Shown here: piece after piece, positions 57,134-64,000 of the stretch
Layout: every line of letters starts with the position of its first letter
Numbering within the stretch: the stretch's first letter is position 1
From: Streptomyces sp. BK239
GTDB lineage: Bacteria > Actinomycetota > Actinomycetes > Streptomycetales > Streptomycetaceae
Length of the DNA stretch: 64,000 bases
Direction of reading: 5' to 3'
Assembly: GCF_004217285.1 (NCBI RefSeq)
Contig: NZ_SHKS01000002.1
Span: 186,001-250,000 of the forward strand
Program-made: the position numbers and the translations under genes
The notes under the pieces: model-generated
Seen by the model: only the letters and a program-made list of their open reading frames with translations
Databases searched by the model: none
What the model was told of the DNA's origin: nothing

Positions 57134-58057
57134 TCAGATCAGCGCGGGCGCGTCCAGGGTCAGTGTCCCGGCGTCGGCGTCCAGCTCGGCGCTCACGCCG
57201 AACGGCACGGTCAGCGCCCCCTCGCAGTGCCCGAAGCCCAGCTCCTCCACGACGGGCACCCCGAGTCCGCCCAGCCGGTCGGCGAGGACGGGGCGCAGCC
57301 CCTCGTAGGGGCCGCAGCCCTCCCAGGAGCCGAGGGCGACGCCGGCGACGCCGTCGAGCCAGCCGGTGCGCAGCAGTTGGGTGAGGGCGCGGTCGAGACG
57401 GTACGGCGGCTCCCCCACGTCCTCCAGCAGGAGCAGTCCGCCGCGCGCGCCGGCACGGGTGTGCGGGGTGCCGTAGCCGGTGGCGAGGAGGGTGAGGCAG
57501 CCGCCCAGGGTGACGCCCCGGGCCCGGCCGGGGGCGAGGGCGGTGCCGGTGGAGGCGAGGACGCGGACGGTCTCCGGGGCGAACAGGGTGGCCCTCAGGT
57601 GGTCCTGGGCGCGGGCGTTCTTGATGAAGTCGACGCCGGCGGCGACGGGGCCGTACAGGGTGACCAGGCCGAGGCGGACGGCGAACGCCTCCTGAAGGGC
57701 GGTGCTGTCGCTGAAGCCGATGAACACCTTGGGCCCGGCCGCCCGCATGGCGTCCCAGTCGAGCAGGTCGACGACGCGCTGCGCGCCGTAGCCGCCCCGT
57801 GCGCACATCACGGCGTCGACGGACGGGTCGCACCAGGCGCGCTGGAGGTCGGCGGCCCGGTCGGCGTCCTCGCCCGCGAGGTGGCCGAGGGTGCGGTGCC
57901 GGTCGAGGGCGTGGGGCGCGGCCACCGGGTCGAGGTCCCAGCCGCGCAGGACGTCGAGACCGGCCTGGAGCCGCTCCTCGGCCACGGGTCCGCTGGGGGC
58001 GACGACCGCCACCCGGGCGCCGGGGGCCAGCCGGGAAGGGCGTACGAGGTCGTTCAC
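57134..58057 (-). CDS. LD-carboxypeptidase (S66 family)
   Basis: This 307-residue protein begins 'RLAPGARVAVVAPSGPVAEERLQAGLDVLRGW' and has the S66 catalytic set: Ser in 'FIGFSDSTALQ' (about 107), Glu in 'LLLLEDVGEPPYR' and His in 'LGFGHCEGALTVPFGV'. LD-carboxypeptidases remove the terminal D-Ala from tetrapeptides during peptidoglycan recycling, and relatives (MccF) cleave peptide-nucleotide antibiotics. There is no signal peptide, so it acts in the cytoplasm. The GTG at 58057 overlaps the S9 peptidase stop by 4 bp. Confidence 0.9.
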   Translation of the reverse strand: MNDLVRPSRLAPGARVAVVAPSGPVAEERLQAGLDVLRGWDLDPVAAPHALDRHRTLGHLAGEDADRAADLQRAWCDPSVDAVMCARGGYGAQRVVDLLDWDAMRAAGPKVFIGFSDSTALQEAFAVRLGLVTLYGPVAAGVDFIKNARAQDHLRATLFAPETVRVLASTGTALAPGRARGVTLGGCLTLLATGYGTPHTRAGARGGLLLLEDVGEPPYRLDRALTQLLRTGWLDGVAGVALGSWEGCGPYEGLRPVLADRLGGLGVPVVEELGFGHCEGALTVPFGVSAELDADAGTLTLDAPALI

Positions 58058-60006
58058 CGTGTGAACTCCAGGGTCGGGATGCCGGGCGGACGCAGCCCGA
58101 ACACCTGAGCGTACAGCGAGAGCTCGGCCTCCAGGGCGCGCACCATGGTCTCCGCCCGCCGGAACCCGTGCCCCTCCCCCTCGAAAGCGAGGTAGGCGTG
58201 CGGGACGCCGCGGCCTGCGATGCGGGCCAGGAGGCGCTCGGCCTGGGCGGGCGGGCAGATCACGTCGTCGAGGCCCTGGAGCAGCAGGAACGGCACGCGG
58301 ATCCGGTCGGCGTGCTCGACGGGCGAGCGTTCGGCGTACCGGGCGGGCACCTCGTCGAGCGGCCCGACGAGGGTGTCGAGGTAGCGGGACTCGAAGTCGT
58401 GGGTGCCGCCGGTCGCCCAGGCCGCGAGGTCCAGGACGGGGTAGACAATGGTGCCGCAGGCGTACACCCCGGCGCCCGTGAGCGAGACGGCGGCGGTCCA
58501 GCCGCCCGCGCTGCCGCCGCGGATCGCCAGCCGGTCCCGGTCGGCGGTGCCCTCCTCGGCGAGGGCGAGGGCGACGGCCGCGCAGTCCTCGACGTCGACC
58601 ACGCCCCACTGTTCGCGCAGCCGGTCGCGGTACTCCCGTCCGTAGCCGCTCGACCCGCCGTAGTCGACCTCGGCGACGCCGATGCCCCGGGAGGTGAAGT
58701 AGGCGGTCTCCAGGTCCAGTACGAGCGGGGAGCGGTCGGTGGGCCCGCCGTGCGCCCGGATGACGTACGGCGGCAGCTCGGCGCCCGGGGCGACGCACCC
58801 GGGGTTGTGCGGCGGGTACACGTGCGCGTGGACGTCGCGGCCGTCGGGTCCGGTGAAGGTGCGCAGCTGCGGCTCGGGGTAGTAGGCGGGGTCCACGGTG
58901 TCGTCGTGCGGCGCGCCGATCACCCGGGCCCGGCCGGTGCGGGTGTCGAGCTCCACCACCTCGTAGGCGCTGCGCGGACTGGCGCCCACGCCGACGACGC
59001 GCTCGCCGTGCACGGCGAGGGTGGAGGCGAACTCGGTCCACGGCCCGGCCACGTCGACGACCTCGCCGCTCTCCGGGTCGAGGACGCCGAGCGCGGCGGC
59101 CCCCCGGCCGTGCACGACGGCGAGCAGACCGCCGGGAAGGGGCACGAACCAGCGGTGGCCGAGCTTCCACAGCGGCCCGCCGAACTCCTCCTCGCGCGGG
59201 CAGACGGGCTCGTGGTCGCGGTAGACGTTCCACCAGCCGGAGCGGTCGCTGGTGTAGAGCAGGCGGCCGTCCGCGGACCAGTCGACCTGGGCGACGGACT
59301 CCTCGGGCCCGCCGGCCACCACCCGGGCGTCGTCGAGCGCGCCGTCCGTCCCGATGCCGGCGACGACGACGTCCGTGCCGTCCCAGGGCATCCGTGGATG
59401 GTCCCAGGCCAGCCACGCGGCCCGCCGGCCGTCCGGCGAGATGCGCGCCCCGGTGACGAACCGCCGCCGGTCGTCGGTGAGTTCGCGTACGGCGGTCCGG
59501 TCCCCGGCGGCCGATCCGTCCAGCGGCACGGCGGCCAGGACCCGGCGCACGTCGGTGGGCCCGTCCCCGGTGAACTCCTCCAGTACGCACCACACTTCGC
59601 CCCGGTCGAGCAGCAACTGCGGTTCGGCCCAGCGCAGTCCGCCGCCCACCGGCGACAGCGGGGTCAGCGGCCGGGGCTCGCCGCCCGGCCGCCAGACGTA
59701 CAGCCGCTGGTCGGCGAAGTGCGCGAACACCACCAGCGGTCGCCCCTCGTGGAGCGCGCCGGCCCAGGGCTGCCCGCCGTACTCGAGCACCCGGCTGCGC
59801 ACGTTCCACGGAGCCGGCAGCACCGACTCCTCGGCGCCGTCGGCGCGCCGTCGCACCAGGGTGCGTCGGCCGCCCTCGGCGGGGCGGGGCGCCGTCCACC
59901 ACACCTCGTCGCCGACGAAGCCGACGTACTCGGGCCGCCCGTCGTGCGCCGCGGCGAGCCGCGCGTCGAGCGGCGAGGGCCAGGAACCGTACGGCAGGAT
60001 CTGCAC
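58054..60006 (-). CDS. Prolyl oligopeptidase family (S9) serine peptidase
   Basis: This 650-residue protein has an N-terminal beta-propeller (about 1-390) and a C-terminal alpha/beta-hydrolase domain. The catalytic set is Ser in 'LAIRGGSAGGWTAAVSL' (about 508), Asp in 'LLQGLDDVICPPAQA' and His in 'FEGEGHGFRRAE'. There is no signal peptide, so it degrades short peptides in the cytoplasm, in the acylaminoacyl- or dipeptidyl-peptidase branch. It is 15 bp downstream of the M20 gene and coupled to the S66 gene. Confidence 0.92.
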   Translation of the reverse strand: MQILPYGSWPSPLDARLAAAHDGRPEYVGFVGDEVWWTAPRPAEGGRRTLVRRRADGAEESVLPAPWNVRSRVLEYGGQPWAGALHEGRPLVVFAHFADQRLYVWRPGGEPRPLTPLSPVGGGLRWAEPQLLLDRGEVWCVLEEFTGDGPTDVRRVLAAVPLDGSAAGDRTAVRELTDDRRRFVTGARISPDGRRAAWLAWDHPRMPWDGTDVVVAGIGTDGALDDARVVAGGPEESVAQVDWSADGRLLYTSDRSGWWNVYRDHEPVCPREEEFGGPLWKLGHRWFVPLPGGLLAVVHGRGAAALGVLDPESGEVVDVAGPWTEFASTLAVHGERVVGVGASPRSAYEVVELDTRTGRARVIGAPHDDTVDPAYYPEPQLRTFTGPDGRDVHAHVYPPHNPGCVAPGAELPPYVIRAHGGPTDRSPLVLDLETAYFTSRGIGVAEVDYGGSSGYGREYRDRLREQWGVVDVEDCAAVALALAEEGTADRDRLAIRGGSAGGWTAAVSLTGAGVYACGTIVYPVLDLAAWATGGTHDFESRYLDTLVGPLDEVPARYAERSPVEHADRIRVPFLLLQGLDDVICPPAQAERLLARIAGRGVPHAYLAFEGEGHGFRRAETMVRALEAELSLYAQVFGLRPPGIPTLEFTR

Positions 60007-60021
60007 GTCTCCCCCGCCCTC

Positions 60022-61326
60022 TCAGGCCGTGCGCAGGAAGCGGTCGAGGACGTCGACGCCGAAGTGGAGCGCCTCGACGGGCACCCGCTCGTCGACGCCG
60101 TGGAAGAGCGCCTGGTAGTCCAGCCCCTCCGGCAGTCTGAGCGGCGCGAACCCGTAGCCGGTGATGCCGAGCCGCGAGAACTGCTTGGCGTCGGTGCCGC
60201 CGGACATGCAGTAGGGCACCACGTGCCCTCCCGGCGCGAACTCCTCCACGGCGGCGCGCATCCGCGCGTACGTCGGCGAGTCCAGCGGCGCCTGGAGGGC
60301 GACCGTGTGGTGCTGGAACTCCCAGTCCACGTCGGGGCCGGTCAGTTCGTCGAGGGTGGCGCGGAACTCGTCCTCGCCGCCCGGCAGATACCGCCCGTCG
60401 ACATAGGCGACGGCCTCGCCCGGAATGACGTTGATCTTGTAACCGGCTTCCAGCATGGTCGGGTTGGCGCTGTTGCGGACGGTCGCCTCCACCAGCCTGG
60501 CGGCCGGCCCCAGCTTGTCCAGCAGGGCGTCCACGTCGTCGAGGCGGGCCTCGAGGCCGTACAGGGCGGCCAGTTCGGTGAGCGCGGCCCGCACGGTCGG
60601 GGTCAGCCTGAGCGGCCACTCGTGCTCGCCGATCCGCGTGATCGCGGCGGACAGGCGGGTCACCGCGTTCTCCCGGTTGACCTTGGAGCCGTGCCCGGCG
60701 CGGCCGCGGGCGGTGAGCTTCAGCCAGCCGGTGCCGCGCTCCCCCGCCGCGATCGGGTAGATCTCCCGGCCGCCGCCGTCGTGGAAGGTGAACGCGCCGG
60801 ACTCCCCGACGCCCTCGGTGCAGCCCTCGAAGAGGTGGGGGTGCTCGTCGGCGAGGAAGCCCGAGCCGTCCTCGGCGCTGGCCTCCTCGTCGGCGGTGAA
60901 GGCGACCACGACGTCACGCCGGGGCCGTACGCCCTCGCGGGCCCAGGCGCGTACGACGGCGAGGATCATCGCGTCCATGTTCTTCATGTCGACCGCGCCG
61001 CGCCCCCACACCACGCCGTCGCGGATCTCCCCGGAGAAGGGGTGCACGCTCCAGTCCGCTGCCTCGGCGGGCACCACGTCGAGGTGGCCGTGGACCAGCA
61101 GGGCCTCCGCGGACGGGTCGGAGCCCTCGATGCGGGCGACGACGTTGGTCCGGCCCGGCGTACGCTCCAGCAGCGTCGGCTCGAGTCCCGTCTCGGCGAG
61201 CAGCGCGGCCGCGTACTCGGCGGCGGGCCGCTCCCGGCAGTCCCCGCCGCCCCGGTTGGTGGTGTCGATGCGGATGAGGTCGGACGTGAACCGCACGACC
61301 TCGTCCCTCGCCTGCGCGTCAGCCAT
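60022..61326 (-). CDS. M20 family metallopeptidase
   Basis: This 434-residue zinc peptidase has 'ALLVHGHLDVVPAEAADW' (His and Asp ligands, about 87), 'GVVWGRGAVDMKNMDAMI' (bridging Asp), 'VVAFTADEEASAEDGSGFLADEHP' (catalytic Glu pair) and a central dimerisation domain. It cleaves dipeptides or N-acyl amino acids. The ATG follows GAGGAGCAGC. It lies 24 bp after the M55 gene, so the four peptidase genes form one operon. Confidence 0.92.
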   Translation of the reverse strand: MADAQARDEVVRFTSDLIRIDTTNRGGGDCRERPAAEYAAALLAETGLEPTLLERTPGRTNVVARIEGSDPSAEALLVHGHLDVVPAEAADWSVHPFSGEIRDGVVWGRGAVDMKNMDAMILAVVRAWAREGVRPRRDVVVAFTADEEASAEDGSGFLADEHPHLFEGCTEGVGESGAFTFHDGGGREIYPIAAGERGTGWLKLTARGRAGHGSKVNRENAVTRLSAAITRIGEHEWPLRLTPTVRAALTELAALYGLEARLDDVDALLDKLGPAARLVEATVRNSANPTMLEAGYKINVIPGEAVAYVDGRYLPGGEDEFRATLDELTGPDVDWEFQHHTVALQAPLDSPTYARMRAAVEEFAPGGHVVPYCMSGGTDAKQFSRLGITGYGFAPLRLPEGLDYQALFHGVDERVPVEALHFGVDVLDRFLRTA

Positions 61327-61350
61327 GCTGCTCCTCAGCCGTGTTGTTGC

Positions 61351-62184
61351 TCAGCCGTATTGTTCCTCGACCGCCGCCGAGGCGACCGTCGTGACCGCCT
61401 TGAACGTGCGGATGCCCTCGTACATGGTGCCGCTGGTGTACGCCACCTTGCGCTCCCCGATCCGCGCCACACCCGGCACCACCGTCGCGGCCATCGCCAG
61501 GTGTTCGGCGTCGAACTCCACCGCCACGGTGAACGGTCCTTCCTGCGACGGTTCCTGACGGACCGCCAGACGTGCGGCCTCCTTGGCCGCGGCCCGGATG
61601 TCGGCGGCGGTGCGGGCCGGCGTCCGGCACACGGCCGCGTACCGCGACACATGGTCCTTGACCGCCACCTTCAGCGCCTCGGGCGCGTACCCGAGGGCGT
61701 CCTCGCAGGCCACGTCGTCGCCCGTGACCAGCACCACGGGTACCCCGAACTCGGCGGCCACGCGCGCGTTGAGCAGCCCCTCACTGGCCCGTACGTCGTT
61801 CAGCCACACCCCGGTGATGGAGTTGGCGAGGTAGGTGTGCGCGAGGACGCCCTCCGCGCCGGCCCCGGCGTGGTAGCCGACGAAGGCGACGCCGTCCACG
61901 TCGCCGTGCTGGACGCCCTCCACCATGGACAGCGACTTGTGCCGCCCGGTGAGCATCTGGGCCCGCTCGTCGAGCTGTTCAAGGAGAAGGTTGCGCATGG
62001 TCCAGTGGGCCTCGTTGATCAGGACCTCGTCGGCGCCGCCGTCGAAGAAGCCGAGGACGGCCGCGTTGACGTCCGAGGTGAACAGCGCCCGGCACCGCTC
62101 CCACTGCGGGGTGCCCGGCAGCACGTCGGCCGGCCAGGTGACACCGGTGGCGCCCTCCATGTCGGCGCTGATCAGGATCTTCAT
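61351..62184 (-). CDS. D-aminopeptidase of the M55 family (DppA-like)
   Basis: This 277-residue protein matches DppA: 'MKILISADMEGATGVTW' (metal Asp and Glu), 'VLINEAHWTMRNLLLE' (His), 'VAFVGYHAGAGAEGVLAHTY' and 'GVPVVLVTGDDVACEDA'. M55 enzymes release D-Ala or Gly from D-amino-acid peptides in the cytoplasm as self-compartmenting decamers. It is the first gene of the peptidase operon. With an LD-carboxypeptidase in the same unit, use of peptidoglycan-derived peptides is a reasonable inference. No peptide transporter is adjacent in the window. Confidence 0.93.
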   Translation of the reverse strand: MKILISADMEGATGVTWPADVLPGTPQWERCRALFTSDVNAAVLGFFDGGADEVLINEAHWTMRNLLLEQLDERAQMLTGRHKSLSMVEGVQHGDVDGVAFVGYHAGAGAEGVLAHTYLANSITGVWLNDVRASEGLLNARVAAEFGVPVVLVTGDDVACEDALGYAPEALKVAVKDHVSRYAAVCRTPARTAADIRAAAKEAARLAVRQEPSQEGPFTVAVEFDAEHLAMAATVVPGVARIGERKVAYTSGTMYEGIRTFKAVTTVASAAVEEQYG

Positions 62185-62294
62185 ACCGGCATCCGCCCTT
62201 TCCGGGAAACGCCCCGAGCTTAACGGGTCCGTTTCTGCTCTGATCTACCTCGCACGCCGCTCACCGCTCACCTTCGACGAACGGGGAACCAGCC

Positions 62295-63188
62295 ATGACC
62301 GGGCGCATACTCTCGCCGGAACGCTTCGAGGCGGACCGGCCGCGACTGCGGGCCGTCGCCCACCGCATGCTCGGCTCGCTCGCCGAGGCCGACGACGCCG
62401 TCCAGGAGACCTGGCTGCGGGCGTCCTCGGCCGACCTCGGCGAGGTGAAGAACGTCACCGCGTGGCTGACCACCGTGGTGGGCCGGGTGAGCCTGAACAT
62501 GCTGCGCTCGCGCAGGACGCGGCGCGAGGAGCCGCTGGAGGCCGCAGAGGCCGGCCTCGGGGCCGGCGGCGATCCCGAGGAGGAGGCGCTGCTCGCCGAC
62601 TCCGTGGGGGTGGCGCTGCTCGTCGTCCTGGACTCGCTGGGGCCGGACGAGCGGCTGGCGTTCGTCCTGCACGACCTGTTCGCGGTGCCGTTCGACGCGA
62701 TCGCCCCGCTGATCGACCGCACCCCGGCGACGACCCGGCAACTCGCCAGCCGTGCCCGCCGGCGGGTCGGGGGCGCGACGCCGGCGCCGGCCGGCTCACG
62801 GGCCGTGCCCGCCGCCGACGCGCCCCGGCAACGGCAGGCGGTGGAGGCGTTCCTCGCCGCCACCCGCGGCGGTGACTTCGAGGCCCTGCTCGCGCTGCTG
62901 CATCCGGACGTGGTCCTCACCGCCGACCGGTTCGTCGTGCCGACGCCGGAGCCGGTCGCGGTCGTCGGCGCCCGCACGGTCGCGCGGGGCGCGATGGCGG
63001 CGGCCGGCCGGGCCCGGTTCACCGGCCCCGCGCTGCTCGACGGCCGCGTCGGCCTGGTGATGGCGCCGCACGGGCGGCTGCGCCTGGCCCTGCTGCTCAC
63101 GGTCACTGACGAGGGGATCTCCCGCATCGAGATCATCGCGGACCGCGAGCGACTGGCCGGGATCGAGGTGGCGGTGCTCGACGACTGA
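62295..63188 (+). CDS. ECF41-type sigma factor (SigJ-like) with SnoaL-like C-terminal domain
   Basis: This 297-residue protein has region 2 ('LRAVAHRMLGSLAEADDAVQETWLRA', about 17-42), region 4 ('LGPDERLAFVLHDLFAVPFDAIAPLIDRTPATTRQLASRARRR', about 115-158) and a C-terminal SnoaL/NTF2-like domain (about 175-297). This fused domain replaces an anti-sigma factor in ECF41 sigma factors and modulates activity. The family is usually linked to genes for small oxidoreductases, carboxymuconolactone decarboxylases or DoxX-like proteins, and here a DoxX-like gene lies just downstream on the other strand. Confidence 0.9.
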   Translation: MTGRILSPERFEADRPRLRAVAHRMLGSLAEADDAVQETWLRASSADLGEVKNVTAWLTTVVGRVSLNMLRSRRTRREEPLEAAEAGLGAGGDPEEEALLADSVGVALLVVLDSLGPDERLAFVLHDLFAVPFDAIAPLIDRTPATTRQLASRARRRVGGATPAPAGSRAVPAADAPRQRQAVEAFLAATRGGDFEALLALLHPDVVLTADRFVVPTPEPVAVVGARTVARGAMAAAGRARFTGPALLDGRVGLVMAPHGRLRLALLLTVTDEGISRIEIIADRERLAGIEVAVLDD

Positions 63189-63213
63189 AACCGGACGGAC
63201 GGACGCGGCGGCC

Positions 63214-63525
63214 GGGGGATCCCGGCCACCGCGCCCCGGGTCCGGCCCCGGTCGTGGCCGCTCAGACGTAGAGCGCGGGGACCCCGGCCGCCGCACCCCG
63301 GGATCCGGCTCCCGTCGGAGCCGCCCAGAACCAGAGCCCGGGGCCCCCTGGCCACCGCACCCCGGGTCCGGCCCCGGTCGTAGCCGCTCAGACTCAGAGC
63401 GCGGGGACCCCGGCCACCGCACCCCGGGTCCGGCCCCGGTCGTGGCCGCTCAGACTCAGAGCGCGGGGACCCCCGGCCATCACACCCCGGGATCCGGCTC
63501 CCGACGAGAGCCGCTCAGAACCAGA
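63214..63525. repeat. Five tandem 62-65 bp repeats between the sigma factor and DoxX genes
   Basis: Units begin near 63214 (partial), then at 63273, 63336, 63399 and 63461. Two sequence types occur, with TCCGGCCCCGGTCG and with ATCCGGCTCCCG in the middle. The last unit includes the final codons of the DoxX-like gene, so the array looks like repeated duplication of that gene's 3' end. Each unit is GC-rich with CCCGGG-type short inverted repeats, so it may act as stacked terminators. No gene lies in 63189-63514. Confidence 0.85.
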
Positions 63526-63856
63526 GCATCAGTGACGCGGCGGCCGGCGCCCCGTAGATCAGCGGGAACGGCAGGTGCGAGAACCAGCGGGCGCGCGCCA
63601 CCGTGGCGGCGGCCCCGAGGAAGTACAGGACCAGGCCCGCCGCGGCCAGCACGCCGATCACGGGCACGAGGAGCCCGGCCAGCAGACCCGCCGCGCCGGC
63701 GGCCTTCGCGACGCCCAGCCATGTCCACCAGGCGCGCGGGACGCCGTAGTCGGCGAGCGGCTTCACGGTCCACTCGGCGCCGAGCAGCAAGGACGCGGCC
63801 GAGAACCCGGCCAGGACGGCTCCCAGGACGGTGACGACGACATAGGCAGTGGACAT
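63515..63856 (-). CDS. DoxX-like family membrane protein
   Basis: This 113-residue protein has four membrane segments (about 4-26, 42-66, 68-90 and 95-113) and the DoxX-like pattern 'LADYGVPRAWWTWLGVAKAAGAAGLLAGL' and 'GLVLYFLGAAATVARAR'. DoxX proteins associate with redox enzymes at the membrane in some bacteria; the role here is unknown. The ATG at 63856 follows GAGGAGCC. An ECF41-like promoter upstream suggests that it is the target of the facing sigma factor. Confidence 0.85.
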   Translation of the reverse strand: MSTAYVVVTVLGAVLAGFSAASLLLGAEWTVKPLADYGVPRAWWTWLGVAKAAGAAGLLAGLLVPVIGVLAAAGLVLYFLGAAATVARARWFSHLPFPLIYGAPAAASLMLWF

Positions 63857-63900
63857 GTCAGTGGCTCCTCATCGGGGTGTCGTGCTCGCTTCACCCTCCT

Positions 63901-63927
63901 GACACGCCGCGCCCCGGAGGTGTGACA
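63901..63927 (-). promoter_or_regulatory. ECF41-like promoter of the DoxX-like gene
   Basis: On the minus strand TGTCACA (63927-63921), a 16-bp spacer and TGTC (63904-63901, within CGTGTC) match the ECF41 consensus TGTCACA-N16-CGTC except for one base. It lies about 45 bp before the ATG. Confidence 0.6.
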
Positions 63928-64000
63928 GCACCGGGGCGGAATGCCGCCATGACCCAGCTCACATCGTGCGTCCCGCCAGCAGCCACCTCGACGGCAGCTC

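Noticed and set aside
57799..62223. Plus-strand frame of 1474 codons across the peptidase operon
   Set aside because: It is the antisense of four genes with clear catalytic motifs, has Gly/Ala/Arg/Pro-rich composition and no ribosome binding site; such long shadows are normal at this GC content.
63214..63525. Regular repeats as a CRISPR array
   Set aside because: The units are contiguous without unique spacers, and there are no cas genes.

Overview
The window is about 72-75% GC chromosomal DNA from a Streptomyces-type actinomycete. The signs are strong third-position GC, many GTG starts, A/G-rich ribosome binding sites, a gas vesicle operon in the S. coelicolor order (gvpO-A-F-G-Y-Z-J-L-S-K), CBM2-bearing cellulases with CebR-type operators, and rare TTA codons of the bldA type. 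No phage, plasmid origin, CRISPR array or intact transposon is visible. Most of the window is chromosomal-arm 'service' content, with one small decayed accessory patch at about 24.2-27.3 kb.

Layout. 1-9.1 kb: the start of a sensor-like ATP-binding protein (with a TTA codon), a short tandem repeat, tRNA-Leu(GAG), a FabH-like ketosynthase, a 104-bp MITE-like element, fdhD, a cysteine-hydrolase-fold protein lacking its cysteine, an SBF-type transporter with a divergent LysR regulator, an acyl-CoA synthetase and an aldo/keto reductase. 9.1-18.9 kb: a cellulose-degradation island with GH6, a broken GH5, GH48 and GH74, all with CBM2 modules. The divergent control region between GH5 and GH48 holds two CebR boxes. 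18.9-24.0 kb: methyltransferases, a pterin carbinolamine dehydratase, two XRE-type regulators and an OsmC protein. 24.2-27.3 kb: an accessory operon made of a TetR repressor with a duplicated operator, a truncated MFS efflux-pump stub, a PlsC acyltransferase with a TTA codon and an alpha/beta hydrolase, next to a possible transposase fragment. 27.2-35.2 kb: a membrane phosphodiesterase, two metallo-beta-lactamase-fold proteins, a DedA protein, a degenerate aminotransferase and a repeat-bearing surface protein.

35.4-55.1 kb looks like a stress region. A SigB/SigF-type sigma factor lies close to genes preceded by matches to the Streptomyces SigB promoter consensus (GNNT-N14-16-GGGTAC): a DUF2795 protein, a Vms1-like protein, a DUF6158 protein, an LLM oxidoreductase and a type II NADH dehydrogenase. 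In two intergenic regions a palindromic GGGTACCC core could serve both directions. A DJ-1/PfpI protein, an ABC-F ATPase, a PAP2 phosphatase, the gas vesicle operon, a transketolase, an SDR and a holin-like membrane protein fill the rest. The NADH dehydrogenase ends in a 27-bp minisatellite that also supplies its frameshifted stop.

55.2-64 kb: a VOC protein, an arginase-fold protein with altered metal ligands, a GNAT acetyltransferase, a four-gene peptidase operon (M55, M20, S9, S66) suited to salvage of peptides and peptidoglycan fragments, and an ECF41-type sigma factor facing a DoxX-like gene. The doxX upstream region has an ECF41-like promoter, and a five-copy 62-65 bp repeat separates the two genes.

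The most unusual items are the inverted and deleted GH5 gene, the pump stub with its intact repressor and duplicated operator, the NADH dehydrogenase minisatellite, the shared-core divergent stress promoters, the lysine-less aminotransferase coupled to a metallo-hydrolase, and the charge-block GvpY. All functional calls come from reading the sequence and from knowledge of the families. No database search was run.
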